NCBI GenBank assembly: GCA_028023455.1
Contig: JAQFVV010012418.1
Location: 6,755,244-6,819,243, forward strand
Source of the DNA: Epiperipatus broadwayi
Taxonomy: Eukaryota; Onychophora; Udeonychophora; Euonychophora; Peripatidae
Direction of reading: 5' to 3'
DNA: 64,000 bases
Shown here: piece by piece, positions 13,085-24,841 of the stretch
Position numbering within the stretch: the stretch's first letter is position 1
Layout of the letters: each line of letters opens with the position of its first letter
Notes under the pieces: model-generated
Told to the model about the DNA's origin: nothing
Databases searched by the model: none
The model's input: the letters and a program-made list of their open reading frames with translations, nothing else
Position numbers and translations under genes: made by a program

Positions 13085-13729
13085 ATGGAAATAAAAAAAA
13101 TAAAAAATTAGTTCAAGAATGTATAAAACTATAAAATAATACTCAAATAGAAATTATTATAGCAAGAAAATAGAGTAAATGATTACAAAAAGATTATAGA
13201 AAATAATATAAAATTACCAGAAGACAGATTTAATAATATCTGAGAAAATAATTATAAAAATGATAAATGCAATAAAAATAAATATATAGATATAAAAACT
13301 TATAACAACAATATTATAAAAAATATAAATAAAATTATTTGTATGATTAATAAAAAGTTTAACAATGTTATAAAATTTAAGGTAATAAATAAAAAAAGAA
13401 AGCATATACATAAAATACTAATCAATAAATATATTGAAAATACAGAAAATTGTATAAATGGAGTATATAAACTTGAGTGTAAATCATGTCAAGCTAACAA
13501 TATCAGAAGTTATTATCTAGATAAAACAAAGAATTCAACTTATACAAGATTAGCCCAACACAGATACAATAAAAGATCACCTATTTATTTACATTCATTA
13601 GAGACAGTGCATAAATTTAAAAAATATAGCATAAAAATATTAGTTATACTAATAAAAGAAGCTATCATAGTTAAAAGTATTAGCCCATCTTTAAATAAAG
13701 ATTTGGGATTGAAAACATTAATTTTATAA
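13085..13729 (+). pseudogene. Penelope-like element relic: C-terminal GIY-YIG endonuclease region
   Basis: The open frame 13343-13729 contains GVYKLECKSC followed by SYYLDKTKNSTYTRLAQHRY. This matches the GIY...C-x2-C...YIG-x-T...R-x-x-x-H pattern of the GIY-YIG endonuclease at the end of Penelope-like retroelement proteins. GIY has become GVY and YIG has become YYL. A later INxD-like segment (SPSLNKDLGL) fits the typical C-terminus. The stretch from about 13085 to 13342 is A-rich and could be the decayed linker from the reverse transcriptase. Loss of the catalytic YIG and the isolation of the fragment suggest it is dead. Confidence 0.65.
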
Positions 13730-16576
13730 AAACATTCTTTAGTAATTAAATAAGCATATATAGATTAAAATTTAAGATTTTGTTTTAAAAAGATGCTCAT
13801 AGAGGAGGCAGTGTGATAATATAAACAATTTAAAATTGTTTTAGTTAAATTTATTTAAAGTTGTGAAGAGTTTGAAAGAGGTAAAATTATTTTTAAAAAT
13901 TACAAATTTTGAAAAATAAAAATATATTATTATTATTATTAATTAATTAATACATGTTTAAACCTATAGTGAAATAGTTGAAATGATAAAAATAAAATAA
14001 ATTATCAAAGTTCATAAAAATATACAAAATATATATTAAAAATATAAGTTTATGCAAAAGAAATCTCTTAAAAATGAGATAAAGGCTAATATTTATAAAT
14101 TTATTTAAAATGTATAAGAATATAATTATTGGGATTATTAAAAAGTTAGACTATGTTAAACTCCATAATATAGGATATTGTATATAATATTTTTATATAT
14201 AAGTATGTATATATAGATAAGCAATAATTATATGGTTATGTATATTTAAATATTCCAACTCTAATGATGACTTCTGGTTAGTTGAAATTGTAAGCAAGAA
14301 GAAATAAATTTTATTTTATACATTACATTGTGAAGCGTTCACTTAAGGTGTATATGATATTTTTGTATATACACATGAAAGTACTCTCTTTTCATATATA
14401 TGTATGTGTACTGTGATATTCTGGTTCCATAACCCATATTACTTATTGATATGAAAGGGAATAGCAAATTGACATATATATATATAGATTGTATTCTAAT
14501 AAAACAACACACCATGTTCTTTGCAGATCACATGTAGTTCATATTGGATTGATGTTTGTTAGCTGTATTAATAATTCTCTGATTCTCCCATCCTGAGATT
14601 TACACAAACATTTTATTTAATTTGCAATAAGACTTAGTTTAACTTATGAAAGACTGAAAGATTTTAAGATGATTAAAAATTGTACATACTATTGTATTTA
14701 ACAATATTGTTTCACACAATATTTATTACTTTATAATTATAAAAATTTGATATTTATACTATTAGATGCACTTTTGTTAGCTTTACTTAAGAGCCATCTA
14801 TTGTGAATTTGAATAATCAATTAATACCAGAAGTGCTATTACAGCTGCATTCAGTGCTATCATATCCACATTTATGAGCTTTATCAGTGAAAATCTTGAA
14901 GCAATGCTCTTACCTTCCTGGATGTAATACATCTCTCATTTAGCAACCATTTATTACATTTTTTTTTTATTAACTAGGTGATAGTCTGAAATTTAAAAAC
15001 AACTTAATGATTTGAATCAAAGTCAGCTTATATAGACATGACTACTAATTGGAGTTATTGAATTTCAGACCGTTATTTTGATAATAAGATGACTGTGTAT
15101 AAGAAGTTGCATAAAGTTCAGAAATTGCAGGTTTATTAAGCCAAGATTTTCTTAATGAAAGCCCATAAGCCAAAAACTACTCTGATACTATGAATATGAT
15201 TAAACTAAATGTAAAGAACAATTTTCATGTAGTACTCATTGGTTACTCAAGTTTATAATAGATAGTTCTGGAATAAAGTGAAGAGAATTAAAAAAAAAAA
15301 AAGACTAAGTTTGTAATGTTAATAATTTCATACTTACCAATGCTTAAAATTATTTTAAAAAAATAATCTTTCTTGACAAATCTGATATTATATTAGGCAT
15401 TTTAACAAACTTTCTAAAGATAAAGTGAATTACAGATCCTAATTGATATTTTGAAGGGAATATTTATTACCCATTATTAGATATAATTAGAAATCAAAAG
15501 TATAATAGTTTCTAATAATGAAATAAAATAGTTAATATATTTTCTTTTCTAATTATAAAGATAGTACTCTTTTTATTTAAATATCAATTAATAGAACATG
15601 CAAAATTTTTCCTGAAAAAGTAGTTATAATTTTACAAAATAACATATTTTTAGCTATGTACATTAAATCTTCAATCTAAAAATAAAATGTTACATGCAAT
15701 ATGGCAGCAGATCTGATCAATAACTTCCTCATTTAAGAAAGTTTACAAGGCATGATGCTTTATAGACTACTTGCATGACTATAGCATATGTTGAATGATT
15801 ATTCTCTAAATTCAAGATAGCAAAAGATTATTTTAGAAGTTCTATGATTAAATTTAGATTACCTGATTTAAGACTATTATCTATTGAAAGTAAAATCATT
15901 AATCTCTTGATATTTGTGTTAATATTTTTTTTGATAATCAAGATGATATTACAGGAAAGGAGCAAAAAAATTTTTTGGCATGGGTAACAAAAGGCTAGTT
16001 ACACTACTGACAAACTAGTATAGTGAATGAATAATATGAAACATATATCTTCAAATTATGATTAGTTAAGAAAATACTTTTGGAATTTATATACTTTTTT
16101 AATATAATAATTCTAAAACACAAAGTGGAAAAAAAAAATTGCAGCAGTAACTAAAGACATTAAAGAAAAAGAAAAGAATTTTGAATACAATAAAAAAAAG
16201 TATAAATAATAATAACTGAATTTAAATACAAATTGGATACTATATTGTTATTGCAAGAATTAAAAAAATGAATTACAATGTTTATATAGCGCTGGAGTTC
16301 AAGATCCTTGGGTCATGGCCCAGCTCTACCAATAGTTTACTCTTCTGCCATTTCTGTCATTAAATTAATAATTGTTTGCACATAAATTGCGCAAGATGTC
16401 TGGTGCTCAACCTTCTTATTGCATAATAAATCATTTATTATTACTTGTTAATAGTTTACATTAATGGTAGTAGAAATTACTAATATCTTAACTAGCTAGA
16501 AATAAAGAATCATTCGATTAGAATGATTTTTACTCACATTCCAGAATATAAATACAAATAAAAAATACATTAAGTA
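13730..16576. other. Intron sequence with weak repeat traces
   Basis: Mostly unassigned AT-rich DNA. Traces of hammerhead-family sequence occur at 14790-14910 (minus, CACTGATAAAGCTC) and 15120-15180 (plus, CTTAATGAAAGCCC, then CAAAAACTACTCTG). Around 16285-16330 a GAGTTCAAGATCC tract resembles a SINE B-box. None is good enough to call an intact element. Confidence 0.45.
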
Positions 16577-16812
16577 TGAAGAGAATGGGAAGTAGTTAAG
16601 ACTGTTGTGTGGTTATAAAACAAACTTGCCTGTAAAGATTTATAAATAGTAATAAAAAATATTTATTATTCATAGAAATTGAACCTAAATTTGAAAAAAA
16701 TGGAGAGTAGTTAAGACTGTTGTTTGGTTATAAAATAAACTTGCCTATAAAGATTTATAAATATTAATAAAAAATATTTATTATTCATAGAAATCGAACC
16801 ATGACTTTGAAA
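16577..16812. repeat. Tandem duplication, two units of about 115 bp
   Basis: Both units carry AGTAGTTAAGACTGTTGT, TGGTTATAAAA, AACTTGCCT, AAAGATTTATAAAT and end with ATTTATTATTCATAGAAAT. They are about 95 percent alike. On the minus strand the second unit is followed by GGTTCGATTTC, a SINE B-box-like motif, so a SINE relic may adjoin or have been duplicated. Confidence 0.75.
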
Positions 16813-17518
16813 AACTATTGTCTTGCTGGTGTATTTATTATTTATATGTATTTATTAAAATCATTTTTTTTCTAAATATCCATTATTTATCCATAGGAAG
16901 TCAATAATATATATCAATAATGGAAATTTTTTCAGGCTGATATTTTTTTAAATGCTATGGTCATACTTTTCCCAATTTAATAAGGGTAGTTGCTAATTTT
17001 CAATGTGTATTTTTTTTAAAAAAAACTATAAAAAGTATCTGAAATATTAAATGTCAATTTTTGCACTAACGGATTGTAAATTTATTTGAAATTTTAATTT
17101 TTTATATTACAATTTTTATTGTTAAGAAATAGTAAACGAATGGGATTATACCAATGCGGATTTTTATTTAATAAGAATAAAGTTTTTAAAAAACTACATC
17201 AATTCAAATAAAAAAAAAATTCTTAAATTTTTTATGCAATTGTGTTTGAAAGAAAACATTTAAAATATAAAGCATTTGCAATAAATTAAAATTTTACACT
17301 TCTAGTTTTGTGTGCATGCATGCGCATATTAACACATTACATACAAAAAAAAATCACTATTAAGCTTTTATGTATCTTTAAAATAAAATAACAATGGAAA
17401 ACAATAAAGTACATCTTGATTGTTTTTTCAGATAGTTTACAGATAGTGTACATGTAAATAAATATATGTAGACATATTGTATGAATTCAATTATATAGAG
17501 AAAATATTTAACTCTTAC

Positions 17519-17609
17519 TATAAAACGTGTTACATTATCTTCTAGAGACATATAATTACAAAATCCATATTGTGGTGCACATTCTTCACAAGCTCCATTT
17601 ATAGCAAGT
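17519..17609 (-). CDS. Integrin beta subunit, specificity-determining-loop exon
   Basis: The minus strand shows a TTTCTAG acceptor, 91 coding bases and a GTAAGA donor. The product reads LAINGACEECAPQYGFCNYM and then SLEDNVTRFI. The alignment is to the integrin pattern K-L-x-N-P-C...C-x-P-x-Y-G-F-x-N-x-x-S-L. The disulphide-closed specificity loop is of the very short C-x2-C type, as I recall for arthropod beta-PS-like chains, rather than the longer loops of vertebrate beta1 and beta3. There is an N-V-T sequon. A third cysteine follows at GFC where relatives usually have His, Arg or Lys. The exon ends exactly at a codon boundary and joins the next exon in phase 0. Confidence 0.93.
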
Positions 17610-17734
17610 CTAGAAATTATAAATACAAAAAATGCATTAAATTTGATATAATTGTTAATGCTTTTAATTTTTTTTTTTAAAAAAAAAAACATTGGAAATT
17701 ATATTCTATATAAATTAAAATATATATTATTAGA

Positions 17735-18290
17735 AATGTTTTATAAAGAGCTTGCTAATAAGCTCTTAACAAGCTTTGCAGAATATCTTCAACTCCAGAC
17801 CGGTTTCTGCTATTGGCTTCTTCAGTGAAGTGCCAAGATATTCAAGCATTAGATTAAAAATATTAGGACAAGCTCAGCACTTTATCTAATGGACAACTAT
17901 TAAGTAGAAAATCTGAAATTTTCAGACATCCATATGTTTTCTAATCCAGCAATTTAACTTAAATAGCCATATGGAACTGAACTAAGTTCAGATATACCAT
18001 ATATTAATAGCTTATTGCCAAAGTCTTAATAGCAAAAAATAAAATTACAAATAAATCAAGTCAGATGTCACATGACCTAATTTAAACAAGCTTGCATTAC
18101 AAATGTTTTATAAAGAGCTCGCAAATAAGCTCTTAATATGTGAAACCAGTAGCAGAAACCGGTCTGGGGTTGAGGATATTCTGCAAAGCTTGTTAAGAGC
18201 TTATTTTCAAGCTCTTTATAAAACATTTGTAGTGCAAGCTTGTTTAAATTAGGTCATGTGACATCTGACTTGATTTATTTTTAATTATTA
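17735..18290. repeat. Inverted-repeat element with outward hammerhead motifs (ACCGGT family)
   Basis: The left arm (17735-17790) and right arm (18178-18238) are inverted copies (AAATGTTTTATAAAGAGCTT and its complement, then AAGCTCTTAACAAGCTTTGC). A second, overlapping palindrome joins 18035-18110 with 18205-18285 through GTCAGATGTCACATGACC. Two hammerhead-like cores point in opposite directions: minus at 17792-17831 and plus at about 18135-18175, the latter having lost its CUGAUGA box. The layout parallels the ACTAGT family below. Boundaries are approximate. Confidence 0.75.
17792..17831 (-). ncRNA. Candidate hammerhead ribozyme, ACCGGU helix III type
   Basis: Minus strand, in order: helix I strand ACUUCA, CUGAAGA box (17825-17819), a short stem II region AGCCAAUAGCA, GAAA (17807-17804), then CCGGUC with the GUC cleavage site at 17800-17798, and the helix I return UGGAGU. 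Helix I forms six pairs, one of them G-U. Helix III is the palindrome ACCGGU, too short to fold well alone but able to pair between two copies. Stem II has only two or three pairs and an A-A mismatch next to the core. Activity is therefore uncertain. Confidence 0.6.
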
Positions 18291-21200
18291 GAAATATATT
18301 ACTGCTCTATTGGCACACTACATAAACCATAACTATATATTTATTAAAATAATATTCTAATCTATTTTGATTTATTATTAGTTATATGTAAAGCACAAAA
18401 CCCTGATGAAGGAAATTTCATTGATATCTGTCTCTTAGACTTGTATTATATTAGTTTTACAATTTAAAACTTGACTAGCACAACAAGCTCGGTAGACAAT
18501 TTCTTAATGGTCTGATTTACAAATATGTACATATAAATAATAAAAGGTAAAAAATATTCTATATAATCATTAATGTTATTATTAAAGGTTATCAAGTTGA
18601 CATAACTTCCTGTGATTAAATGGATGGCATGTCTCTAAAATGATCTATTGTAAGTTTAGCTTTTAAGTTTCTCAATACCACATTAATTATTGGGATGATA
18701 AAGTCAATCCATTTATTGATAATCATTTATTTGTTTGTCATCTATGCAAAGTCTTACTATTTATGACATCTTCAATCCAGTTAATGATTTTGAACATTAT
18801 AATTTTTTAATAACATTAATTCAGTACATAATATGTTCAAAATAAGAAAAATTCTATCTAATCAAGTGTGATCTAAATTTAAATCTAGTTGGATTGATTA
18901 ATTATTTTTCTAGTTGTGCATTCATTCTCAAAAGTCTTAGCCAGCATCACATTTTAAACAATATATTCCTTTTTCTATTTTCTTTTCTCTGGGTTCATTC
19001 ATCAAAATCATAAAATTCATAGCTGAAAAAATTATGATCCTCAGTTTTAGAATATTCTCTCTATCTAATGAATTTTTCCAGGCTTATTTTTACCACTTTT
19101 TTTGTCCAATTTCAATATGTGATAAAACATTTGAGCTCATTGTTGTTGAATGATTCAACAACACAAAAACAATTGACAGTTTCTGTGTATTTATAATACA
19201 TTTCCAATTCAACGATTTGTGTTATCATTATGTTTCTTTTCTTTATATTTAGTTATAAGCATATCTTTTCATTCCTTTAACTTTTTTATTACAGCAAATG
19301 TTTTCATGTCTTTTCCATTTCAATTATAAATAAAGTGTAATTAGCAATCTAATATTCTTGATACTTCTTTTGGAAATTCTGAATTTACATTTTTGGAAAC
19401 TTTTATTATCTATTCAATATGCAAATGGAATAGATCATATTACATTATATCCTATTTTAACAATAGTTCCTAGATACATATAGTGATATTCTCTCATAAT
19501 AACAGTGACATGTTGTAGTACATTCATTTTCTAAAAACATAGCAAGATTTAAGAATTTAAATCAATGACTTTATTGTAATAAACAAAACTTATACCAAAA
19601 CATATCTCGGATTTCTATATTTTTTAAATATAAATATTTAAATGTGCAATGATGTCTTTTGTTTTTTAACTTTGTTTAAACTCTAATTTTCTAAATTAAT
19701 TGACATACTTTTTTCAACATTGATATTTAATGATTTTTCATGTTAATGTCCAATGAAATATTAGCAATTCTAATGGGCCTATCTTATCTGATTTCATCTA
19801 TATCTGACGAGTCCATTTACTTGATAGTAAATATATTCTAGTTGGTTGTTTATATGGTATAGGTTGATTGTTTAGGTCTTTTATATATGTTATTTTAATT
19901 AATTATGACAATTAACGATTTGCAGCAAAAACCATATTTAGATCTTTCTTTAAAAGATAGTTAAAAGTAAATTATGAACTCATTACATATAAAAAAATAT
20001 AATATTCTTTTCACAAGTAATGAAGATTATATCATTTTACATTCATATTTTCTTCATATTCAGAGTATCTGACTTAACATTTTTACAAGAAGTCACAGTT
20101 TGACAAATGACACTCATCACTGTATTGTAAAGCTCTTTTGGTAACATAAATGTAAATATATTATACTAATCACTATCTTGGCTTCAATCAATAAAAAGCT
20201 CCTGAATTTCTGGAAACTATTTTTTTTTTCAATTATATTCACATGATAAGATATTGGCAAGCATCATAGATCAGTAAAAAAATATTTCTCTAAGCATGAA
20301 GAAAAATGACAAAATAAAAGGAGCAGCACAATTAAAAATTAAGCCTTTACTTTGAAATTCATTCAGAAAATTGAAAGTTACACTCTTTTACTATTGTTTC
20401 TAAAAATTATACATTTTCAAAAATTCTGTTAAAAATAAATTTATCTAGTGTTTAAAAAATAAAAGTTGCTAATATTGTAAAAAAAATCAGTTAAAAATGA
20501 TCATGCTAAATTATTTTTATTTATCATCAACATTAGAAAATACTAATAATTTATAACCATGTACGGCAATATCACTACTGATTGATTGTAATAGCACTTT
20601 ATGTTTGGTGCAATAGCTGATCAACATTAGCATTAATCTTCTAGAAAATCCTAATAATTTACAACCATTGTATGGTAATATTACTACTGATTGATTATAA
20701 TCGCACTTTATGTTTGGTGCATTGGTAGTCTTTGAAGATCACAGTCTATAAATTACAATTCAGTTACCATTTCAAGTGTTCAAACTTCTTATGAACTCTT
20801 AAGCAATAACTCATTTATTTACTTCAATATTTTTTCCAAAATGATTAAATAAAAACTGAAAAAAATAAGATTAAAGATTATTTGTCTAAAGGATTGTAAT
20901 AATAGCATTTTATTTATGGTTTTACGTTGGACTATATCCATCATCTAGTTGAATTATTAATTTTTTTATGAAAAATTCAAATTTTATTTCTACTTCAATT
21001 CAGATTTTATTTATACCTTTCCAAATACATTTAGGTGCTGCAATAATTAATATAGAACACAATGTTTTAGTAATACTTTCTTCTTCAAGTATAACCAGCC
21101 TGACCAATGACAATTAACATTGGAAAATGAACGGATAAATTTTAGATCAGTGAAAATGAAATTTGCAATACTGTAAAAAAAACAAATAGTAAAAATTTTA

Positions 21201-21700
21201 TATTCTTATTTATGAGAATGTATTCATTTTATTTTTCAAATGGCCAGCTTAAGGAGTTGTTTCCAAACATTATAGATTATCATATTTAGTTGGCATATGT
21301 TTATTTGCTGCTGTAATGTGAACAACTTTTAAAAATTTTCTTATTTTTTTCATTCTGCCCAATACTATTGGTTTTTGAATAGAATATATGTTCATTGATA
21401 GATTTATGACATGATACTTCAAAACACTTATCTTTTCCTTATGTATCATTAATCTTTCCATTAAAAAAATAAAAAAAATAAGACTTTTATAAATATAAAA
21501 TGTCGATTCACTCTTGCCATTTATAGAATAACCTTATCATCCTATCATTAATCTTTAGTTTATGTGCCAGATTGTCACTGATCAATCCAGCAACTTCAGA
21601 AGAAGAGAAGGTAAAAACACCATTCAAAACTTTGTTGTTCTATACTAATATGCATATTATAAATAGAAAATTATATATAGATTTTTAAAACATTTAATAA
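18291..21700. other. Intron sequence, mostly unassigned, one SINE relic
   Basis: AT-rich. On the minus strand near 18980-18940 a GIYCLKCDA-like translation hints at a further Penelope-like relic in 18.9-20.1 kb, but stops and frame changes prevent a confident call. At 20565-20815 two similar ACTACTGATTGATT...CACTTTATGTTTGGTGCA blocks (an internal repeat of about 115 bp) precede the SINE tail CAAACTTCTTATGAACTCTT. Confidence 0.45.
20565..20815 (+). repeat. SINE relic with internal duplication
   Basis: The blocks at about 20560-20612 and 20670-20722 are near copies. Downstream, GTTCAAACTTCTTATGAACT and AAGCAATAA match the 3' part of the SINEs at 9.8 and 42.3 kb. Confidence 0.5.
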
Positions 21701-21709
21701 TTCAACTAC

Positions 21710-21965
21710 AGTCCATTTTAAGCCAATAAACATCACATGACCACGACTTCTTATGCTTGTGTATAACTGTTGTTAAAACAGGCAAAACTCACTATATATA
21801 TTGCCACACACAGCAAGCTAAGCCAAAATCTAGTCTGGGGATATTGGATGAGTAGGAACTAGATGGGGATTTTATGCACAAGCTTTCTGGCATCCATTGA
21901 TTACTCCAGCTTGCTGTGTGTGGCAATATATATAGTGAGTTTTGCCTGTTTTATAGTCCATTCTA
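21710..21965 (+). mobile_element. Hammerhead-family retroposon, deleted copy
   Basis: It begins TTAAGCCAATAAACATCACA and ends in a 45-base inverted repeat of its own interior (AAAACAGGCAAAACTCACTA at 21775 against its complement ending at 21952). A direct repeat AGTCCATT lies before (about 21711) and after (about 21956). Only the 3' half of the hammerhead remains (AATCTAGTCTGGGGATATTG). The 5' end matches the 106-bp insert at 42.2 kb. Confidence 0.7.
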
Positions 21966-23555
21966 TGATTATAAAGATTAAAGACTGGAAAGATAAAATT
22001 TACTGGAGACAATCCAATGACAATTGATTATATTACTCTTTTTTCTGAATGTTTTAATATCATTGTATTGTCTTGAAATTAATTAAGCTCTTCTACAAAC
22101 AACTTTTAAATATATCTATAAAAATTCAATAAATAGTACATTCATCTCCACAAAATACTTTCTAAATCTGAATTTAAATATGACATCTCTATTTTACTAA
22201 GAATTGTCTTTATTTGTATTATGATTCTACTTACTAGATAGATACAAAATCTTTACCAATAATGCTGCATTATTTTACACAAAAATTAAAATAATCGAGA
22301 AAATATATGTGAATAACCAATGTTTTATTCTGCAAATATATTTTCTAAACATGAATTTAAACTCAGCAACATTTCATATTACACTGGCAATATGCATATT
22401 CTCACTTTAAAGCCAAATTAAATACATTTAACTTTTGTAAATGCAAATTACATAATTGATTTAAAGCATAGGTGTGTCATATATGTGTGTGTATGATTTC
22501 TACTAATTGTTTAATTTTATAGATTGTATATGCTGTTTTGAAAACTTAATGTATTTACTATTGTCTTGTGATCTACTTTACATTACATTATGCTTTATTG
22601 TTATATTAAGATGTTTTCTTGAATATAACAAATGAAAAAAACAAATGTTTATTTTTTTTAAGCTTGTTCTTGTTTTTTCAGATTGTTTGCATTTTCAATG
22701 ATTATGAAAATATTATGTTCCCTAATCAGTTACTTCTTTAATATGACTTCATTTTTTATTTTCAGCAAATATTTATTTTTATTTTTCTACTCATTTTATT
22801 TTAATGAAACTTAGATTCATTCTAATTATTTTATTACTTTATCTCATTCTCATCAGTTATATCTAAAACTTCAAATCAACTTCTGATGTTATGGTCATGT
22901 TTTTACTATTATAATAAAATTATATTCAATTTCTTAAAAAAAAATACAGTGATTTTAGACTTGCAATGTACAATATCAGCTTCAGATCATGACAAAATCT
23001 ATCATCAGCAAAAAAAAGTCATAAAAAGTATGTTAGGCATTCTGCACTTTTCTTCATCCAAGTATAGATTGTCTAACAGTATATATTTCTTATCTATGTT
23101 TATTTCAATAATTCACCACTAGAAATATATCTTTCTTAAAATATTCTGTCAATTTCTGCTTTTTCTCTTTACTAAAAGTTTTTTAAAGTAAACACTTGTT
23201 ATTTTTTCTCTACTTATTCATTATTTTATTTTCTAAACATTTTAATTATATTTACTTTACAGTAATTAATTTAATTTAGAAACAATTTTTACATTATTTG
23301 TATAAAAATTAAAATATAAAGAAAATGTTATTTCACTAAATAATAGTCATGCTCCCAAAATGCTTATAAACAATGTGTGCTTTGTTTTGGTAACTTTGTT
23401 AATTTGTACTTTGCCTTTGTTATTATTGCTTTATGAAAATTATTAAACTTTATCCAGTTTTATTTAGGGATTGTACATATAAAAATTTGAATTACATTTA
23501 ATATTAAAGGGTTTCCTCTAGATTAGCTAATAAGTAATGTAACTTTCTGCTTGGT
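21966..23555. other. Intron sequence with no recognised feature
   Basis: T-rich AT DNA. The frame at 22886-23122 has no family motif and biased composition, so I do not call it a gene. Confidence 0.5.
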
Positions 23556-23660
23556 AAATTTAAAACAGACAAAACTCTCCATATAGTAGTGCCATTCAGT
23601 ACAAGCCAGAGTAATCAATGGATGCCAGAAGGCTTGTGCATAAAATCCCTTTCTAGAGCC

Positions 23661-23716
23661 TACTCATCCAATATCCTCAGACTAGTTTCTAGCTTGTAGC
23701 TTTCATCAGTGAGTAG
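23661..23716 (-). ncRNA. Candidate hammerhead ribozyme, ACUAGU helix III type (best copy)
   Basis: Minus strand: CUACUCA, CUGAUGA (23709-23703), stem-loop II AAGCUACAAGCUA (AGCU pairs with AGCU around ACA), GAAA (23689-23686), CUAGUC with GUC at 23682-23680, then UGAGGAUAUUGGAUGAGUAG. Every invariant core nucleotide of a type I hammerhead is present. Helix I pairs CUCA with UGAG next to the core; a second UGAGUAG downstream offers an alternative seven-pair register. Helix III (ACUAGU) is palindromic, so a dimeric hammerhead is the likely active form. One oddity is an A-A mismatch at the base of stem II. Cleavage is predicted between 23680 and 23679. Confidence 0.72.
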
Positions 23717-23993
23717 CCTTAAATCTGAGAACACTGCACCTAGATCTTAAGATCTAATGCAACTTTCCAGCAGCCACCTTTTATCTTTACTTAACTACAA
23801 AATTACGAGTCTAAAATTGAAAACACAATAATATTTTCAATACAAGCTCATTAGTCATATAGGTATGAACTCAGTTCAGTACCCAACCATAGCCACCACT
23901 ATCCTATTAAGCATCCATTGATTACTCTCGCTTGAACTGAGTGGCACTACTGTATAGTGAGTTTGGTCTGTTTTAATTACAGTTATGAGCAAA

Positions 23994-24841
23994 CATATCT
24001 CCAAAACTTTTTACAGCAGTGCTGCAAAAAGTATTTTGTGGATTAAAATGGGAAGCTAAAGAAGTGAAAGTAAATGGAGATTATTCATGTCATTTAGATT
24101 TTGAAGATGATGTAGTTGTTTTTACAAATAATGCTTTAGAGTTGCAGGAAATGTTGCAAGATTTATCAGATGAAAGTAGGACTAAAGATAAATGTTAAAA
24201 AGACTAAGGTAATATTTAATGGGCTTTCTCAAAATATGAAAATAAAGATTGATTATGAGCTAGAAGAAGTTAACAGTTCCAAATACCTTGGTCAGATTAT
24301 TAATACAGACGGAAACCTAATAGATGAAATTAATCATAGAATTAAACTTGGTTGAAGTGCTTTTGCTAGAAATAATTTGATACTAAAAAGAAAAGGAAGG
24401 TTTTTAATAAATCTGTTTTACCAGTTCTTACTTATGAATCTGAGACTTGGACACTTAATAGAAGAGCAATACAGAGACTTTAGACCACTCAAAAAAGTAT
24501 GGAGAGATGCACATTGGGAATAACAAGAAGAGATCGAAATGCAATATATGGGTAAGAGAACAAACAGATGTTAGTGACCTCATTGAAAAAATTAAAAGAC
24601 TAAAGTGGAGTTGGGCTAGATATATTGCTAGAAGAGATGGTAATAGATTGACAATTGAAATCTTAAACTGGATTCCAAGAGACTGTAAAAGACCCAGAAA
24701 GAGACCACATGTGAGATGGATGGATGAAATAAGAAGGTGTGCAGGGGTGATGTGGAGAAGAGATGCTAGAGATCAGAGAAGATGGATTGAACTTGGAGAG
24801 ACTTTCACCCTGCAGTGGATAAATAATGGTTGATGATGATG
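23994..24841 (+). pseudogene. 5'-truncated RTE-type LINE copy
   Basis: It is about 88 percent like the 3' third of the larger copy at 37387-39911: reverse-transcriptase palm (here LDFEDDVVVF, so the FADD motif is damaged to FEDD), thumb, and the RPRKRPHVRWMDEIRRCAGV tail. It ends in a TGATGATGATGATGA tract, typical of RTE elements. The 9-bp direct repeat ATGAGCAAA (23985-23993 and 24842-24850) is the target duplication. It inserted into the hammerhead retroposon. Frameshifts and stops at 24180, 24355 and 24481 make it non-functional. Confidence 0.85.

Noticed and set aside
18400-18440. CCCTGATGAAGGAAATTTC as a hammerhead
   Set aside because: No room for stem II between the boxes and no GUC with matching helix I.
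18900-20150. Further Penelope-like element on the minus strand (GIYCLKCDA-like translation)
   Set aside because: Only one short motif, surrounded by stops; no reverse-transcriptase motif could be read.
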